A stretch of 64,000 nucleotides of DNA from Paraliobacillus sp. PM-2 (lineage in GTDB: Bacteria > Bacillota > Bacilli > Bacillales > Amphibacillaceae), in NCBI RefSeq assembly GCF_001368815.1, contig NZ_CTEI01000001.1, forward strand, positions 1,240,001-1,304,000, read 5' to 3'. Shown piece after piece: positions 39,431 through 48,187 of the stretch. The position numbers were made by a program, and so were the translations under genes. Position 1 is the stretch's first letter. Every line of letters begins with the position of its first letter. The notes below the pieces were generated by a model. That model saw only the letters and a list, made by a program, of their open reading frames with translations. It was not told where the DNA came from and made no database searches.

Positions 39431-40195
39431 TTATAATTGCAATTCAAACCAGTCCACTGTCTCAATTGTTGCAAAGCGACTCACTTTATGTCCTCTACCA
39501 ACTTCTCGTAAGAATCGAATGTTTTCAGGGTTTTTATATAATGATATAACAGACTCATGGAAACTATACGAGTGATCAAACGGAACAACCGGATCCTCCT
39601 CACCGTGCCAGAAGAACAATGGCCTTCCAGCTAACACTTCAGGTTGCAAAGATAAATCAAGTTTACTTGATTCTTCTAAAATACTGTTTAATTCTTTTTC
39701 AGAAATAGAATCGGTTAGCCCTCGTCTTTTTAACTCCTCAATCAATCGCTTCATGTAGGTTGTTAACTTAGGTGTCCCCATTAGAATTCCCGCTGTTTTA
39801 ATCCACGGATATTGTGTTATTGCAGCAGCTGTTGTCATCCCTCCCATGCTAGTACCTGCAAGTCCAAACCTTCCATCTTTAATTAAATCTTTTTCATCTA
39901 ATTTTTGTTTTATTTGCTCAATTTCTATTACATTCTGTTTTATTATTTCAAAAAATTCCATTTGTCTTTTCTCTGTTGTAATATCCCCCTCCCGTTCTCC
40001 ATGTAGGTGACAATCAGGTAAAATAACACGATAGCCTTTCCCTGCTAATAAATAAGCCAATGGTAAGTTATGTTCCTTTGCACTGGTAAAACCATGAATA
40101 AACGTTAAGACAGGAAGTGGTTTATTGATGTGTTCTCCCTCTTCTACTATTAGAACAGGTATGTCATTCCAATACTCCTTATTAATATGTATCAT
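39431..40195 (-). CDS. yitV: alpha/beta hydrolase YitV
   Basis: A 254-residue serine hydrolase. The nucleophile elbow is GTSMGGMTT (about residue 128), the oxyanion-region motif HGFTSAKEHNLP lies near the N-terminus, and the acid and histidine are in WHGEEDPVVP and GRGHKVS. The substrate is unknown; esterase or peptidase activity fits the fold. Two starts are possible: ATG at 40195 or a GTG six bases upstream. Its order with yitW and yitU matches B. subtilis. Confidence 0.9.
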   Translation of the reverse strand: MIHINKEYWNDIPVLIVEEGEHINKPLPVLTFIHGFTSAKEHNLPLAYLLAGKGYRVILPDCHLHGEREGDITTEKRQMEFFEIIKQNVIEIEQIKQKLDEKDLIKDGRFGLAGTSMGGMTTAAAITQYPWIKTAGILMGTPKLTTYMKRLIEELKRRGLTDSISEKELNSILEESSKLDLSLQPEVLAGRPLFFWHGEEDPVVPFDHSYSFHESVISLYKNPENIRFLREVGRGHKVSRFATIETVDWFELQL

Positions 40196-40354
40196 TTGCA
40201 CAAGTATCCTTTCTAATCTAACAATAATTATGGTATAGTATCATCATATATTTTCCAAGCGATAGATGCAAAAAATTCATAACAAAAACAATAATTTCTT
40301 TACAGTGCGACTTTTCTTCTTTACACTATACTTACTAATAAGAGGTGATTTCAC

Positions 40355-41188
40355 ATGACAAATAATAGACATCTGATTGCATTAGATCTAGACGGAACAT
40401 TGCTAACTGATAATAAAGTCATCAGTGAACGAACAAAGCGCATTGTTCTACAAGCAAAAAAGGAAGGACATATTGTTGTAATTGCAACAGGAAGGCCACA
40501 TCGTGCAAGTATTGACTATTATCATGAATTAGAATTAAATACACCAATGGTTAATTTTAACGGTGCACTTATTCACCATCCAACCGATACAAAATGGCAG
40601 GCACTTCATAGTCCACTGCCAGTACGAACTGCGAAAGAAATTATACAAACATGCTATAATCTTGAAGTAAAAAATATAATGGCTGAGGTATCTGACGATG
40701 TATATATTGATCGGTATGATGAGGAATTAATGGAAATCTTACATACAAACAAGGAAGATAATCCAATAACAATTGGGTCATTAAAAAATGAATTAAAAGT
40801 AGATCCCACTTCCTTATTAATACACCCACGTGAATCTCATATTACTTCTCTAAGAGAACAATTAGATACTGATCATGCAACTGTGATAGAACATCGTAAA
40901 TGGGGAGCACCGTGGAATGTAATTGAAATTGTTCGAAAAGGCATGAACAAAGCGGTTGGATTAAAACGCATTTCCCATTATTATCACATCCCTCAAGAGA
41001 ATATCATTGCCTTTGGTGATGAGGATAATGATTTGGAAATGATTGAATATGCTGGTATTGGTGTCGCAATGGGTAATGCGATTGATGAATTAAAACAAAT
41101 TGCAAATTATGTTACTGACAATAACGAACAAGACGGAATTGGATTATTCTTGGAGAAATACTTGAATTTATCAAGTGAAACAGTATAA
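40355..41188 (+). CDS. yitU: HAD-superfamily Cof-type phosphatase YitU
   Basis: A 277-residue HAD protein with a C2 cap. Motif I is ALDLDGTLLTDN (nucleophile Asp at about residue 11), motif II lies in VIATGRPH, and motif IV is FGDEDNDLEM. Cof-type enzymes hydrolyse sugar phosphates, FMN or pyridoxal phosphate; the substrate here is not evident. It is divergent from yitV, with 159 bases between the two starts, and has an AGAGGTG ribosome binding site. Confidence 0.93.
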   Translation: MTNNRHLIALDLDGTLLTDNKVISERTKRIVLQAKKEGHIVVIATGRPHRASIDYYHELELNTPMVNFNGALIHHPTDTKWQALHSPLPVRTAKEIIQTCYNLEVKNIMAEVSDDVYIDRYDEELMEILHTNKEDNPITIGSLKNELKVDPTSLLIHPRESHITSLREQLDTDHATVIEHRKWGAPWNVIEIVRKGMNKAVGLKRISHYYHIPQENIIAFGDEDNDLEMIEYAGIGVAMGNAIDELKQIANYVTDNNEQDGIGLFLEKYLNLSSETV

Positions 41189-41311
41189 ATGATTGCATAA
41201 AATAAACGGATTATGCTCAAATTAAACTTGTATTCCATTCAATTGGATTACAAGTTTTTTGTTGATGAAGACACATATTCATGTTTTTTGATTACTGTAG
41301 GAGGGATAAGC

Positions 41312-41437
41312 ATGACAAAGAAGAGTAAATCTAAACGTTTTACCGCACAAGGTGCCGATGCAGTGAGGAAACATGACGAACGTTTTCCGTACAGAGAACG
41401 GTTGGCAGATATGGACAAAGACAAAAACAATTTTTAG
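41312..41437 (+). CDS. 41-residue basic protein, unrecognised
   Basis: A very short, strongly charged protein (TKKSKSKRFTAQGADAVRKH, then ERFPYRERLADMDKD). I do not recognise it. The ATG at 41312 has a strong GGAGGGATAAGC site; longer versions using upstream starts would add an unlikely hydrophobic stretch. It ends 12 bases before the DUF3813 gene and probably shares its transcript. The lack of hydrophobic segments suggests a cytosolic or spore-core protein. Confidence 0.6.
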   Translation: MTKKSKSKRFTAQGADAVRKHDERFPYRERLADMDKDKNNF

Positions 41438-41449
41438 GAGAGATAATCG

Positions 41450-41641
41450 ATGGAAAATCGTTTAATCCAGCAAGCAAAACAAGCAATTCAACGTATAACA
41501 AATGGTAACACACTATCTAACGAGGATAAGCAAGCAGCTACTAATGCAATCCAATCAGCTTATACAAAAGCTACTCCTGAAGAACAAAAAGAACTTCAAA
41601 AGTTGGAGCAACAATTAAGGGATCATCAAGAACTAAGGTAA
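41450..41641 (+). CDS. DUF3813-like small protein
   Basis: A 63-residue helical protein rich in Gln, Ala and Glu (LIQQAKQAIQRITNG, EEQKELQKLEQQLRDHQE), resembling the DUF3813 family found next to yitU in Bacillus (YizC there). The function is unknown. It follows the 41-residue gene by 12 bases, with AGGAGAG before the ATG, and ends before a strong bidirectional terminator. Confidence 0.65.
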   Translation: MENRLIQQAKQAIQRITNGNTLSNEDKQAATNAIQSAYTKATPEEQKELQKLEQQLRDHQELR

Positions 41642-41699
41642 AATAATCAGTAATTATAGAGGAAAATAGGACATCCCATTGTTCTCCCTTTATCAATAA

Positions 41700-41735
41700 T
41701 AAAAAGCGGTATGCATACGTACCGCTTTTTATTTA
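41700..41735. terminator. bidirectional terminator
   Basis: AAAAAGCGGTA (41701-41711) pairs with TACCGCTTTTT (41719-41730) around a short loop, with T-tracts on both strands. It ends the DUF3813 gene and the convergent GGDEF gene. Confidence 0.9.
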
Positions 41736-43318
41736 TTAAATAACCGTTGTACTAACCGCTTCATACGAGCCTCTAACTGATCTAAACTAAATGGTTTTGT
41801 TATATAATCATCCGCCCCTTTTTCTAGTGCTTTCACCATGTCACTGTTTTTCTGTCGCCCTGTTAGCATAATGATACCAAGTTCTCGTTCATTTACGATT
41901 TCTCTAATTTGTTCTAACACATCAAATCCATCCAGGTTTGGCAAGATGCCATCTAGGAGCAGAATTTTTTTATCTCTTCCTTTATACCAATCAGATGCAA
42001 TAAAGCTCTCACCATCAGAAAAACTCTTCACCTCTATAGTGTATGGTTGCATTTCCAATTCTTCCATTTTATCTTCTAACAATCGTTGAATAAAACGATC
42101 ATCATCAACAATGGCAATTTTAAGGATTTCCTCTTGTTCGTTTTTTCTATTTTGATTTAGTAATGCATTATATTTTACAATTTGTTTACGTCCATTCTCT
42201 TTACCATAGTATAATGCGTGATCTGCTTGTTCAATTAATGTTTCTACATGATCAATATGAATATTCATTTCTGAAACACCAGCTGTAAAGTTTAAAGGTA
42301 TATGCACTTCGTCAAGTTGATAAGGTGTTTCTTTTAACTTTTCCAACAGCTGCTGTAAATAATTCGCAGTATCAGATTGGTCTAATTCATTGATAATAAG
42401 GATAAATTCTTCACCGCCATAGCGGATAAAGTAATCTTCTTTTCGCTTATTATCTAAAATAAAGGAAGAAAAGTGCCTTAACACTTCATCTCCTACCCCA
42501 TGCCCATATTGGTCATTAATTTGTTTGAAATAATCTAAATCTAAAATAGCAACACAAAACATTTTATCCCATTTCTTATACTTTTTTATTAATTCTTTCC
42601 ATATATTAGATAAAAAAGTGCGGTTATATGCCTGTGTTAATTCATCAATTAACACGCTATTTCGAAAAAATTGTTGTTGGCGTATACGATTTTGCATTAA
42701 GCTTTCTAATAAGTTGTACTGTATTGGTTTTTCTATATAATCTGTAACATCCTCATCATAGGCTTTCATTTTTAAATCAGTATCCTGTTTATTTCCTATT
42801 ACTATAATAATAATCCCTGATTCTCTAGCTCGTTTCTTTAACCGATGAATGGCTTGAAATGTCATTTCCTGATCATTACTTAAATCCAGTATAAGGATAT
42901 TAGGATGAAAATCATAAAATAATTGTACTGCTCTTTTTGTATTTGTTGCAAGTAAAACCTCATAATTTTGATTTTCTAATGCCTCTTTCGTTTGACTCAG
43001 TGAGCTCACATCATTATCAATAAGTAGTATCCGTTTTCTGTTCGCCAATTTTTGTTCTTGTTCATGAATTAAATTCACAAGAGGTTCAAGGAGTTCACCC
43101 CATTCTTTTTTAGTCCAAAACGTTTGATTTATTTTTATTAACTGTCCTATTAAGTACGTGGCCATTTGTGATAAATCTTCTAGCTCCACATAACAAGCTG
43201 TATTTTTCATGTTATCTAACATCTCATATAGATCTTGACTTGAAATAATCTCTTGTTGTTTCCATCTATTTAATATCCTTTTTTGACGTTCAATAAAAAT
43301 TTGCTTATATGTATTCAT
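41729..43318 (-). CDS. REC-GGDEF-REC diguanylate cyclase response regulator
   Basis: A 529-residue signalling protein. After an ~95-residue helical part comes receiver 1 (KRILLIDNDVSS, phospho-acceptor region LILDLSNDQ, YIEKPIQ). Next is a GGDEF domain with DELTQAYNR, LDLDYFKQINDQYGHGVGDEVL and RYGGEEFILI (catalytic GGEEF), then receiver 2 (IAIVDDDRF, LLLDGILPNLDGFD, MLTGRQ, YITKPFSLDQLEARM). It should make cyclic di-GMP under control of phosphorylation. Receiver 1 has Asn where the second acidic-pocket Asp is usual. No histidine kinase is adjacent, so its input is unknown. Confidence 0.9.
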   Translation of the reverse strand: MNTYKQIFIERQKRILNRWKQQEIISSQDLYEMLDNMKNTACYVELEDLSQMATYLIGQLIKINQTFWTKKEWGELLEPLVNLIHEQEQKLANRKRILLIDNDVSSLSQTKEALENQNYEVLLATNTKRAVQLFYDFHPNILILDLSNDQEMTFQAIHRLKKRARESGIIIIVIGNKQDTDLKMKAYDEDVTDYIEKPIQYNLLESLMQNRIRQQQFFRNSVLIDELTQAYNRTFLSNIWKELIKKYKKWDKMFCVAILDLDYFKQINDQYGHGVGDEVLRHFSSFILDNKRKEDYFIRYGGEEFILIINELDQSDTANYLQQLLEKLKETPYQLDEVHIPLNFTAGVSEMNIHIDHVETLIEQADHALYYGKENGRKQIVKYNALLNQNRKNEQEEILKIAIVDDDRFIQRLLEDKMEELEMQPYTIEVKSFSDGESFIASDWYKGRDKKILLLDGILPNLDGFDVLEQIREIVNERELGIIMLTGRQKNSDMVKALEKGADDYITKPFSLDQLEARMKRLVQRLFNK

Positions 43319-43500
43319 ATAGCTTTCACCTCAGATTCTCATTCGCGATGATACTTACCTTTACTAAGTCGATAGGTTACAAGTACCTTATAAGGTTAAT
43401 GCATGTCTGATTGTTTATCAATGCTTTTTCACTTTTATATTTAAGACATTTTTGCTAAACTAATAAAAGAACTATTAACATAGGTCTAGGAGGAAATAAC

Positions 43501-43764
43501 ATGAGTGTCTTAGTGGAAGCTACACCAAATCCAAATGCAATGAAATTTAGTACCGATTCCATGATTTTTAAAGGGATTAATAGTATATCAGTTATGCCTG
43601 GTCAAACAAGTGACTATGCTATCATGAACGACCTAATGAAATTAGAGGAAGTTGATAACGTTTTTGGTTATCAGCACTTTATTACTGTGAATAAAAAAAT
43701 AAATGCTGAGTGGGACAGCATTATCCCTCAAGTTGAATCCATTATTAATCAATACGGCTACTAA
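43501..43764 (+). CDS. Nfu N-terminal-domain protein
   Basis: An 87-residue protein matching the N-terminal domain of Nfu/NifU scaffold proteins (VEATPNPNAMKFSTD, FGYQHFITVNKK). The CxxC-bearing C-terminal domain that carries the Fe-S cluster is absent, so it cannot itself be a classical scaffold; it may regulate or partner other Fe-S proteins. An AGGAGG ribosome binding site lies before the ATG, and a perfect palindromic terminator follows it. Confidence 0.75.
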   Translation: MSVLVEATPNPNAMKFSTDSMIFKGINSISVMPGQTSDYAIMNDLMKLEEVDNVFGYQHFITVNKKINAEWDSIIPQVESIINQYGY

Positions 43765-43780
43765 ATATTACAATTAAAGA

Positions 43781-43816
43781 AAAATGTACAAGGCATGCAT
43801 GCCTTGTACATTTTTT
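43781..43816. terminator. perfect-palindrome bidirectional terminator
   Basis: AAATGTACAAGGCATG pairs with its exact complement (centre between 43797 and 43798), followed by TTTTTT. It serves the Nfu_N gene and the convergent YitT-family gene. Confidence 0.85.
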
Positions 43817-43825
43817 ATTCCTATA

Positions 43826-44674
43826 TTAATCATTTTTTCGAAAGAAACCGAAAATACCAGTCGTTTGTACAACATTAGTAAATGCCTTGGGATCAACTTC
43901 ATATATGATTCGTTCTAGATCATACAGTTCATATCTTGTAATTACTAAGACAAGCATCGCTTTATCTTCTCTTGTGTATGCACCTCGTGCTGGTAGTATT
44001 GTAATACCTCGAATCATGGTATCATGTATTGCTCTTTGTAATTCATCCGCTTTTTTGGTGACAATCATTGCAGTTACTTTCTCGTGGCGAGTATGTAATG
44101 CATCAATCACACGTGTTGAAACATATAACGCAAGCAATGTGTATAAAGCATTTTCTGGTTCATTTAAATAACCTGCTAATACAATAATTATACCATTAAT
44201 AATCATAAGGTAACTACCTATAGGTCGGTCTTTCATACGTGATAAAACCATTGCAACAATATCAGAACCGCCTGTGGAAGCACCCCATTTCAATGTAATA
44301 CCAATTCCTACACCAGCAAGTACTCCACCAAAAACTGCATTTAACATAATATCCTCAGAAAAGCTAATAATCGGTAGTATTTCCAAGAAAGTTGTAGTAA
44401 CAGCTACAGATAAAAAACTATAAATGGTAAAATGTTTTCCAACTTTAAACCAACCTAGAATAGCAACAGGAATGTTCAATAGCAAGAGCCAAATCCCTGT
44501 ACTTATGAAATCAACACCTACATATTCCGAAAATATGGTTGATAATAGCTGAGCCATTCCAGTAAACCCACTAGCATAAACATCTGCACTAATCAAGAAA
44601 AAGTTTAATGCAATCGCGTTTAATAAAGCTCCAACTATAACGATCACGATTCGCTTCGCTTCAAATAAAAACAT
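43826..44674 (-). CDS. YitT family membrane protein (DUF161/DUF2179)
   Basis: A 282-residue protein with about five membrane segments in the first 175 residues (including GALLNAIALNFFLISADVY and GVLAGVGIGITLKWGASTGGSD) and a C-terminal cytoplasmic DUF2179 domain (KVTAMIVTKKADELQRAI, RGITILPARGAYTREDK). Family function is unknown. Next to it and divergent is a degV gene, like the yitS-yitT pair of B. subtilis. Confidence 0.9.
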   Translation of the reverse strand: MFLFEAKRIVIVIVGALLNAIALNFFLISADVYASGFTGMAQLLSTIFSEYVGVDFISTGIWLLLLNIPVAILGWFKVGKHFTIYSFLSVAVTTTFLEILPIISFSEDIMLNAVFGGVLAGVGIGITLKWGASTGGSDIVAMVLSRMKDRPIGSYLMIINGIIIVLAGYLNEPENALYTLLALYVSTRVIDALHTRHEKVTAMIVTKKADELQRAIHDTMIRGITILPARGAYTREDKAMLVLVITRYELYDLERIIYEVDPKAFTNVVQTTGIFGFFRKND

Positions 44675-44873
44675 CTAGTAACCTCCAATCAGCATTACGA
44701 TGATAACATATGCCCCTTTTTTTATACATACCCCATCTGTTTACTGGTTAACCTAGCAACAAAATGACGTTATTTTTGCTTTGACGAATACCCTTGCTAA
44801 CTATAAACTAGAAGTAGTACTTATGCAATGGCTTTGATCTAATTTTTATAATATTACTATGGGGGTGAAAAAA

Positions 44874-45734
44874 TTGGCTGTTCAAATTATAGCAGATTCT
44901 GCATGTGATTTATCACAAGAAGATTTTACAACGTATCAAATTGAATCCGTACCTTTAACCGTACAGCTAAAACAGCAGAATTATGAAGATGGAAAAACCA
45001 TTTCAGCTAAAACTGTCTATGATGAGATGCGTGTTGGGGAGTCGCCAAAAACATCACAAGTTACTCCGCAAGCTTTCCAAATTCTTTTTGAAAAGTATGC
45101 GAAAGAAAACACACCTTGTCTTTATCTTGCCTTTTCTTCTGAGTTATCTGGCACCTATCAATCAGCTAAAATTGCTGAAGAAGAAGTTAAAGCGAACTAC
45201 CCTAATTGGGAAATGACGATTATTGATACAAAATGTGCTTCACTCGGATACGGACTTGTCGTTATTCGTGCTGCTGAGTTAGCTAAACAAGGTGTCTTGC
45301 TTAATGAAATTGAGCAAGTAAGTAGATACCACGCTACACACATGGAGCATATCTTTACTGTTGATGATTTAGAATATTTGTATCGTGGTGGTAGGGTTAG
45401 CAAATCGGCAGCATTTGTTGGAACATTACTAAAAATTAAACCACTACTTCATGTTCAAGATGGGAAGCTTATCCCACTAGAAAAGATTAGAGGTTCTAAA
45501 AAAGTACTAAAACGTATGATAGAAATCATGGAAGAACGTGGGGAAGATCTAACCAACCAACGAATAGGTATTAGCCATGGCGATGCCTATGATACAGCAG
45601 CACAGTTAGCTGAAATGATTAGAGAAAGATTTGATGTAAAGGATATTAAGATCAACATGGTGGGGTCAAGTATTGGCGCACATTCCGGTCCCGGTACAAT
45701 TGCTTTATTTTTCTTAAATGATACCTATCAATAA
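44874..45734 (+). CDS. DegV family fatty-acid-binding protein (YitS-like)
   Basis: DegV (FakB-type) proteins bind a fatty acid and present it to the FakA kinase. The 286-residue protein has IIADSACDLS, PKTSQVTPQ, FSSELSGTYQSAKI, and VGSSIGAHSGPGTIALFF near the C-terminus. I chose the TTG at 44874 because GGGGGTG lies six bases before it; an ATG and a GTG upstream fall in or before that site. Whether it partners FakA is inference; no fakA is visible. Confidence 0.88.
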   Translation: MAVQIIADSACDLSQEDFTTYQIESVPLTVQLKQQNYEDGKTISAKTVYDEMRVGESPKTSQVTPQAFQILFEKYAKENTPCLYLAFSSELSGTYQSAKIAEEEVKANYPNWEMTIIDTKCASLGYGLVVIRAAELAKQGVLLNEIEQVSRYHATHMEHIFTVDDLEYLYRGGRVSKSAAFVGTLLKIKPLLHVQDGKLIPLEKIRGSKKVLKRMIEIMEERGEDLTNQRIGISHGDAYDTAAQLAEMIRERFDVKDIKINMVGSSIGAHSGPGTIALFFLNDTYQ

Positions 45735-45950
45735 ATTTTATTTGCATTTCCAAGCATAAATTGATTTATTTTTAATTAAATCTATCTAATAATCCAAAGA
45801 AAAATGATATCCTTTAAATCTAACTAAAGCCTGTTATAACTTTATAGCAAGCTTTTATTTTTTTATAAAATTTTTTTCGTTTTGCTTACATAATAATTTT
45901 TTCATGGGTAAAGGTACTTCTATATACAGATTCAAAAAAGGAGTTTATCT

Positions 45951-46820
45951 ATGAAAACGAATAAAACAACAAAAAAAATTCATCCTAAACAGCAACAAAA
46001 TCGACAACCTGGACTAGAAATAGATATGGATCCAAAACCAATTTTTGATAACGGGAATTATCAGGGAAGCGGTAAATTAAATAATAAAGTTGCAGTGATT
46101 ACTGGTGGCGATAGTGGAATAGGAAGAGCTGTTAGTTTGTATTTTGCAAAAGAAGGCGCAAATATCGCAATCATTTATTATGACGAGCATCAAGATGCCG
46201 AAGAAACAAAGAAAAAAATAGAAAAAGAGGGAGCTTCCTGTTTACTAATTAGTGGTGATATTGCTGATTCGACATTTTGTAAAAATGCTGTTGAACAAGT
46301 CATAAAAAAGTTTAAATCAATTGATGTTCTCGTTAACAATGCTGCTGTACAGTATCCACAAAAAGATATTACACTTATATCAGATGAACAGCTTGAACGA
46401 ACATTTCGTGTGAATATATTCTCTTATTTCTATATGATCAAAATGTGTCTTCCCTATATGAAAGAAGGAAGTACGATTATTAATTCGTCTTCCATTACTG
46501 CCTATAAGGGAAATGCGAATTTAATTGATTACTCTAGTACAAAAGGAGCAATTACCACATTAACACGGTCACTATCACAATCACTTTTATCCAAACAAAT
46601 TAGAGTGAATTCGGTTGTACCTGGTCCTGTATGGACACCTCTTATTCCCTCATCTTTTGATGAAACGACAGTAAGTGAATTCGGTTCAGATAATCCAATG
46701 CATCGGCCTGCTCAACCCTATGAACTAGCACCAGCTTATGTTTTTTTAGCAAGTAATGATTCTAGCTATGTTACTGGTCAAACTTTGCACGTTAACGGAG
46801 GTGTAATTGTTAATAGTTAG
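45951..46820 (+). CDS. SDR-family oxidoreductase (YhdF/GsiB-like stress dehydrogenase group)
   Basis: A 289-residue short-chain dehydrogenase with an ~45-residue N-terminal extension. The NAD(P) loop is AVITGGDSGIGRAVS, NNAA is present in VLVNNAAVQYPQ, and the catalytic Ser-Tyr-Lys are in INSSSITAY and DYSSTKGA. PGPVWTPLIPSSF and YVTGQTLHVNGG are typical of the YhdF-like subgroup, some members of which are general stress proteins. I searched the upstream 216 bases and found no convincing SigB promoter. Confidence 0.88.
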   Translation: MKTNKTTKKIHPKQQQNRQPGLEIDMDPKPIFDNGNYQGSGKLNNKVAVITGGDSGIGRAVSLYFAKEGANIAIIYYDEHQDAEETKKKIEKEGASCLLISGDIADSTFCKNAVEQVIKKFKSIDVLVNNAAVQYPQKDITLISDEQLERTFRVNIFSYFYMIKMCLPYMKEGSTIINSSSITAYKGNANLIDYSSTKGAITTLTRSLSQSLLSKQIRVNSVVPGPVWTPLIPSSFDETTVSEFGSDNPMHRPAQPYELAPAYVFLASNDSSYVTGQTLHVNGGVIVNS

Positions 46821-46854
46821 CCTCCTTGGGCAAACAAAAACACCTTCTACACCA

Positions 46855-46895
46855 TAAAAAGCATATTACTCAAAAAATGAGCAATATGCTTTTTA
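46855..46895. terminator. bidirectional terminator
   Basis: AAAAAGCATATT pairs with AATATGCTTTTT, extended by CTC/GAG, around an A-rich loop. It separates the SDR gene from the convergent yisL. Confidence 0.8.
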
Positions 46896-46934
46896 ATTTA
46901 GGTTTTGTTTTACCTTAAAAAGAAAAAACAATCA

Positions 46935-47312
46935 TTATAATGGTAGCAATCCCCATGGAAGGCGACCAAAGCCTAATGCTAGCACGATGGCTAATGCAAC
47001 TGCTAATTGTACAAAAAAACCTTTTATTGGCTTACCTTTTACAAAGCGAATGAGCAATAGTTCCAGACAAACAATAACCCATAATCCAGCAGCAACTTTA
47101 ATCACTGTTTCCGCAGCAAATTCACTAAAGGTTCCTGATTGAACATAACCAACTAATAAATCACCTCCAGAATAAAGAATCAATAAGTACATTAATCTTG
47201 TAATCATATGTGTTATTTTAGCTTTCTTATGTTTATTTGCCTTATAAAAGTAATAAGATATTGTAAATAGAATAAGTGCCACTACCCATGATGTAATGTG
47301 TAAATGTATCAT
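46935..47312 (-). CDS. yisL: YisL family membrane protein (DUF1516)
   Basis: A 125-residue protein with four hydrophobic segments (about 7-23, 37-57, 68-90 and 102-122). HITSWVVALILF, THMITRLMYLLILYSGGDLL and the C-terminal RLPWGLLPL mark the DUF1516 family; the function is unknown. B. subtilis also has yisL near the gerP operon. AAGGAGG precedes the ATG. Confidence 0.85.
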   Translation of the reverse strand: MIHLHITSWVVALILFTISYYFYKANKHKKAKITHMITRLMYLLILYSGGDLLVGYVQSGTFSEFAAETVIKVAAGLWVIVCLELLLIRFVKGKPIKGFFVQLAVALAIVLALGFGRLPWGLLPL

Positions 47313-47648
47313 TTTATTCCTCCTTAAAAGTAAGTTCTCATTTATTAACTTATAATACTATAATGTATTTTAACGTTTATTCAGTAATTTTGCCATTTAT
47401 ATTACTTGCTTTCATATACCTTTTGCTAAAATATATACCCGTTTATTTTGATATAGCCAAAATACAATTATATTAAACATAAAAATTATACTTCAAATGT
47501 GTTAACCTACATATTTGGATATTAGCTAACATATGATAATTAGTCCAAGTCATTCTATTCTTTGGTCCTCCTCCCTTTATCTTTCGACACATCAATAAAT
47601 TACACATTAAAACGAAAGGATTAATCCTTTGATTTTCTTTCAATCTAG

Positions 47649-47676
47649 CACAAATGGGATATTTACTCATAAACTA
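47649..47676 (+). promoter_or_regulatory. candidate SigK promoter of gerP
   Basis: CACA at 47649-47652, then 15 bases, then CATAAACTA at 47668-47676, matching the mother-cell consensus (AC in the -35 element, CATANNNTA in the -10). gerP is known to be expressed late in the mother cell in Bacillus. The predicted start leaves a leader of only about 13 bases that still includes AGGAGG. The rest of the 47313-47695 gap is AT-rich and shows nothing else I can name. Confidence 0.55.
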
Positions 47677-47695
47677 AAACAAAGGAGGAAGCAAT

Positions 47696-47914
47696 ATGCC
47701 TGCGATTGTTGGAGCCGTAAAAGTTAATTCCATTGGTGGTTCTAGCATTTTCCACATAGGAGATGTATATATGATGCAACCTTATTCTGATTTAAAAACA
47801 TTTGCTGGTGGTGGCTCTTTTAATACAGGTAATGGGCTCTCCATTCAGATTAACGAAGCGAATACACAAATAAATGATCAGGATAAATTTGATCAAATAG
47901 TCACGAGTCTTTAG
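47696..47914 (+). CDS. gerPA: spore germination protein GerPA
   Basis: GerP proteins sit in the spore coat and let germinants reach the inner membrane receptors. This 72-residue protein opens MPAIVGAVKVNSIGGSSIFHIGD (motif PAIVGAVKVNSIGG) and ends in an Asn/Gln-rich tail, the GerPA/GerPF pattern. As the first gene of six it is gerPA. It begins the operon, right behind the candidate SigK promoter, with an AAAGGAGGAA site. Confidence 0.92.
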   Translation: MPAIVGAVKVNSIGGSSIFHIGDVYMMQPYSDLKTFAGGGSFNTGNGLSIQINEANTQINDQDKFDQIVTSL

Positions 47915-47925
47915 GAGTGATTGCT

Positions 47926-48138
47926 ATGCAATGGACTGTTCATCAAACAATTACTATCCAAATGTTAAAAATAGGGAGTATTTCGAATTCTTCTGTCCTA
48001 CAAATTGGTAGTGCTGGTTCGATACAATCTACAGCAGACTTATATAATACAGGCGAATACGAAGAGCTTGCTGCTCCTGCTGAAATTCAAGAAACGAAAC
48101 CAGAAGCACCCTTGGTTCCACTATCAGCCTTCAGTTAA
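47926..48138 (+). CDS. gerPB: spore germination protein GerPB
   Basis: A 70-residue GerP protein with the family core LKIGSISNSSVLQIGSAGSIQ and a Pro/Glu-rich tail. The ATG at 47926 follows AGGAGTG; a GTG within that site is rejected. It starts 11 bases after gerPA. Confidence 0.9.
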   Translation: MQWTVHQTITIQMLKIGSISNSSVLQIGSAGSIQSTADLYNTGEYEELAAPAEIQETKPEAPLVPLSAFS

Positions 48139-48187
48139 ATAAATCGTTGATCATTTAAATTTCTTGCGTGCCAGGAGGGATATGAAG

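Noticed and set aside
43781-43816. Perfect palindrome after the Nfu_N gene as an operator
   Set aside because: It lies between convergent genes and carries a T-tract, so a terminator explains it fully.
45880-45940. SigB-type promoter before the SDR gene
   Set aside because: A GTTT-like and a GGGTAA-like element are present but about 21 bases apart, too far for SigB.
47473-47670. 65-codon minus-strand frame in the yisL-gerPA gap
   Set aside because: Cys/Lys/Asn-rich sequence of no recognisable kind, no suitable ribosome binding site, and it overlaps the gerP promoter region.
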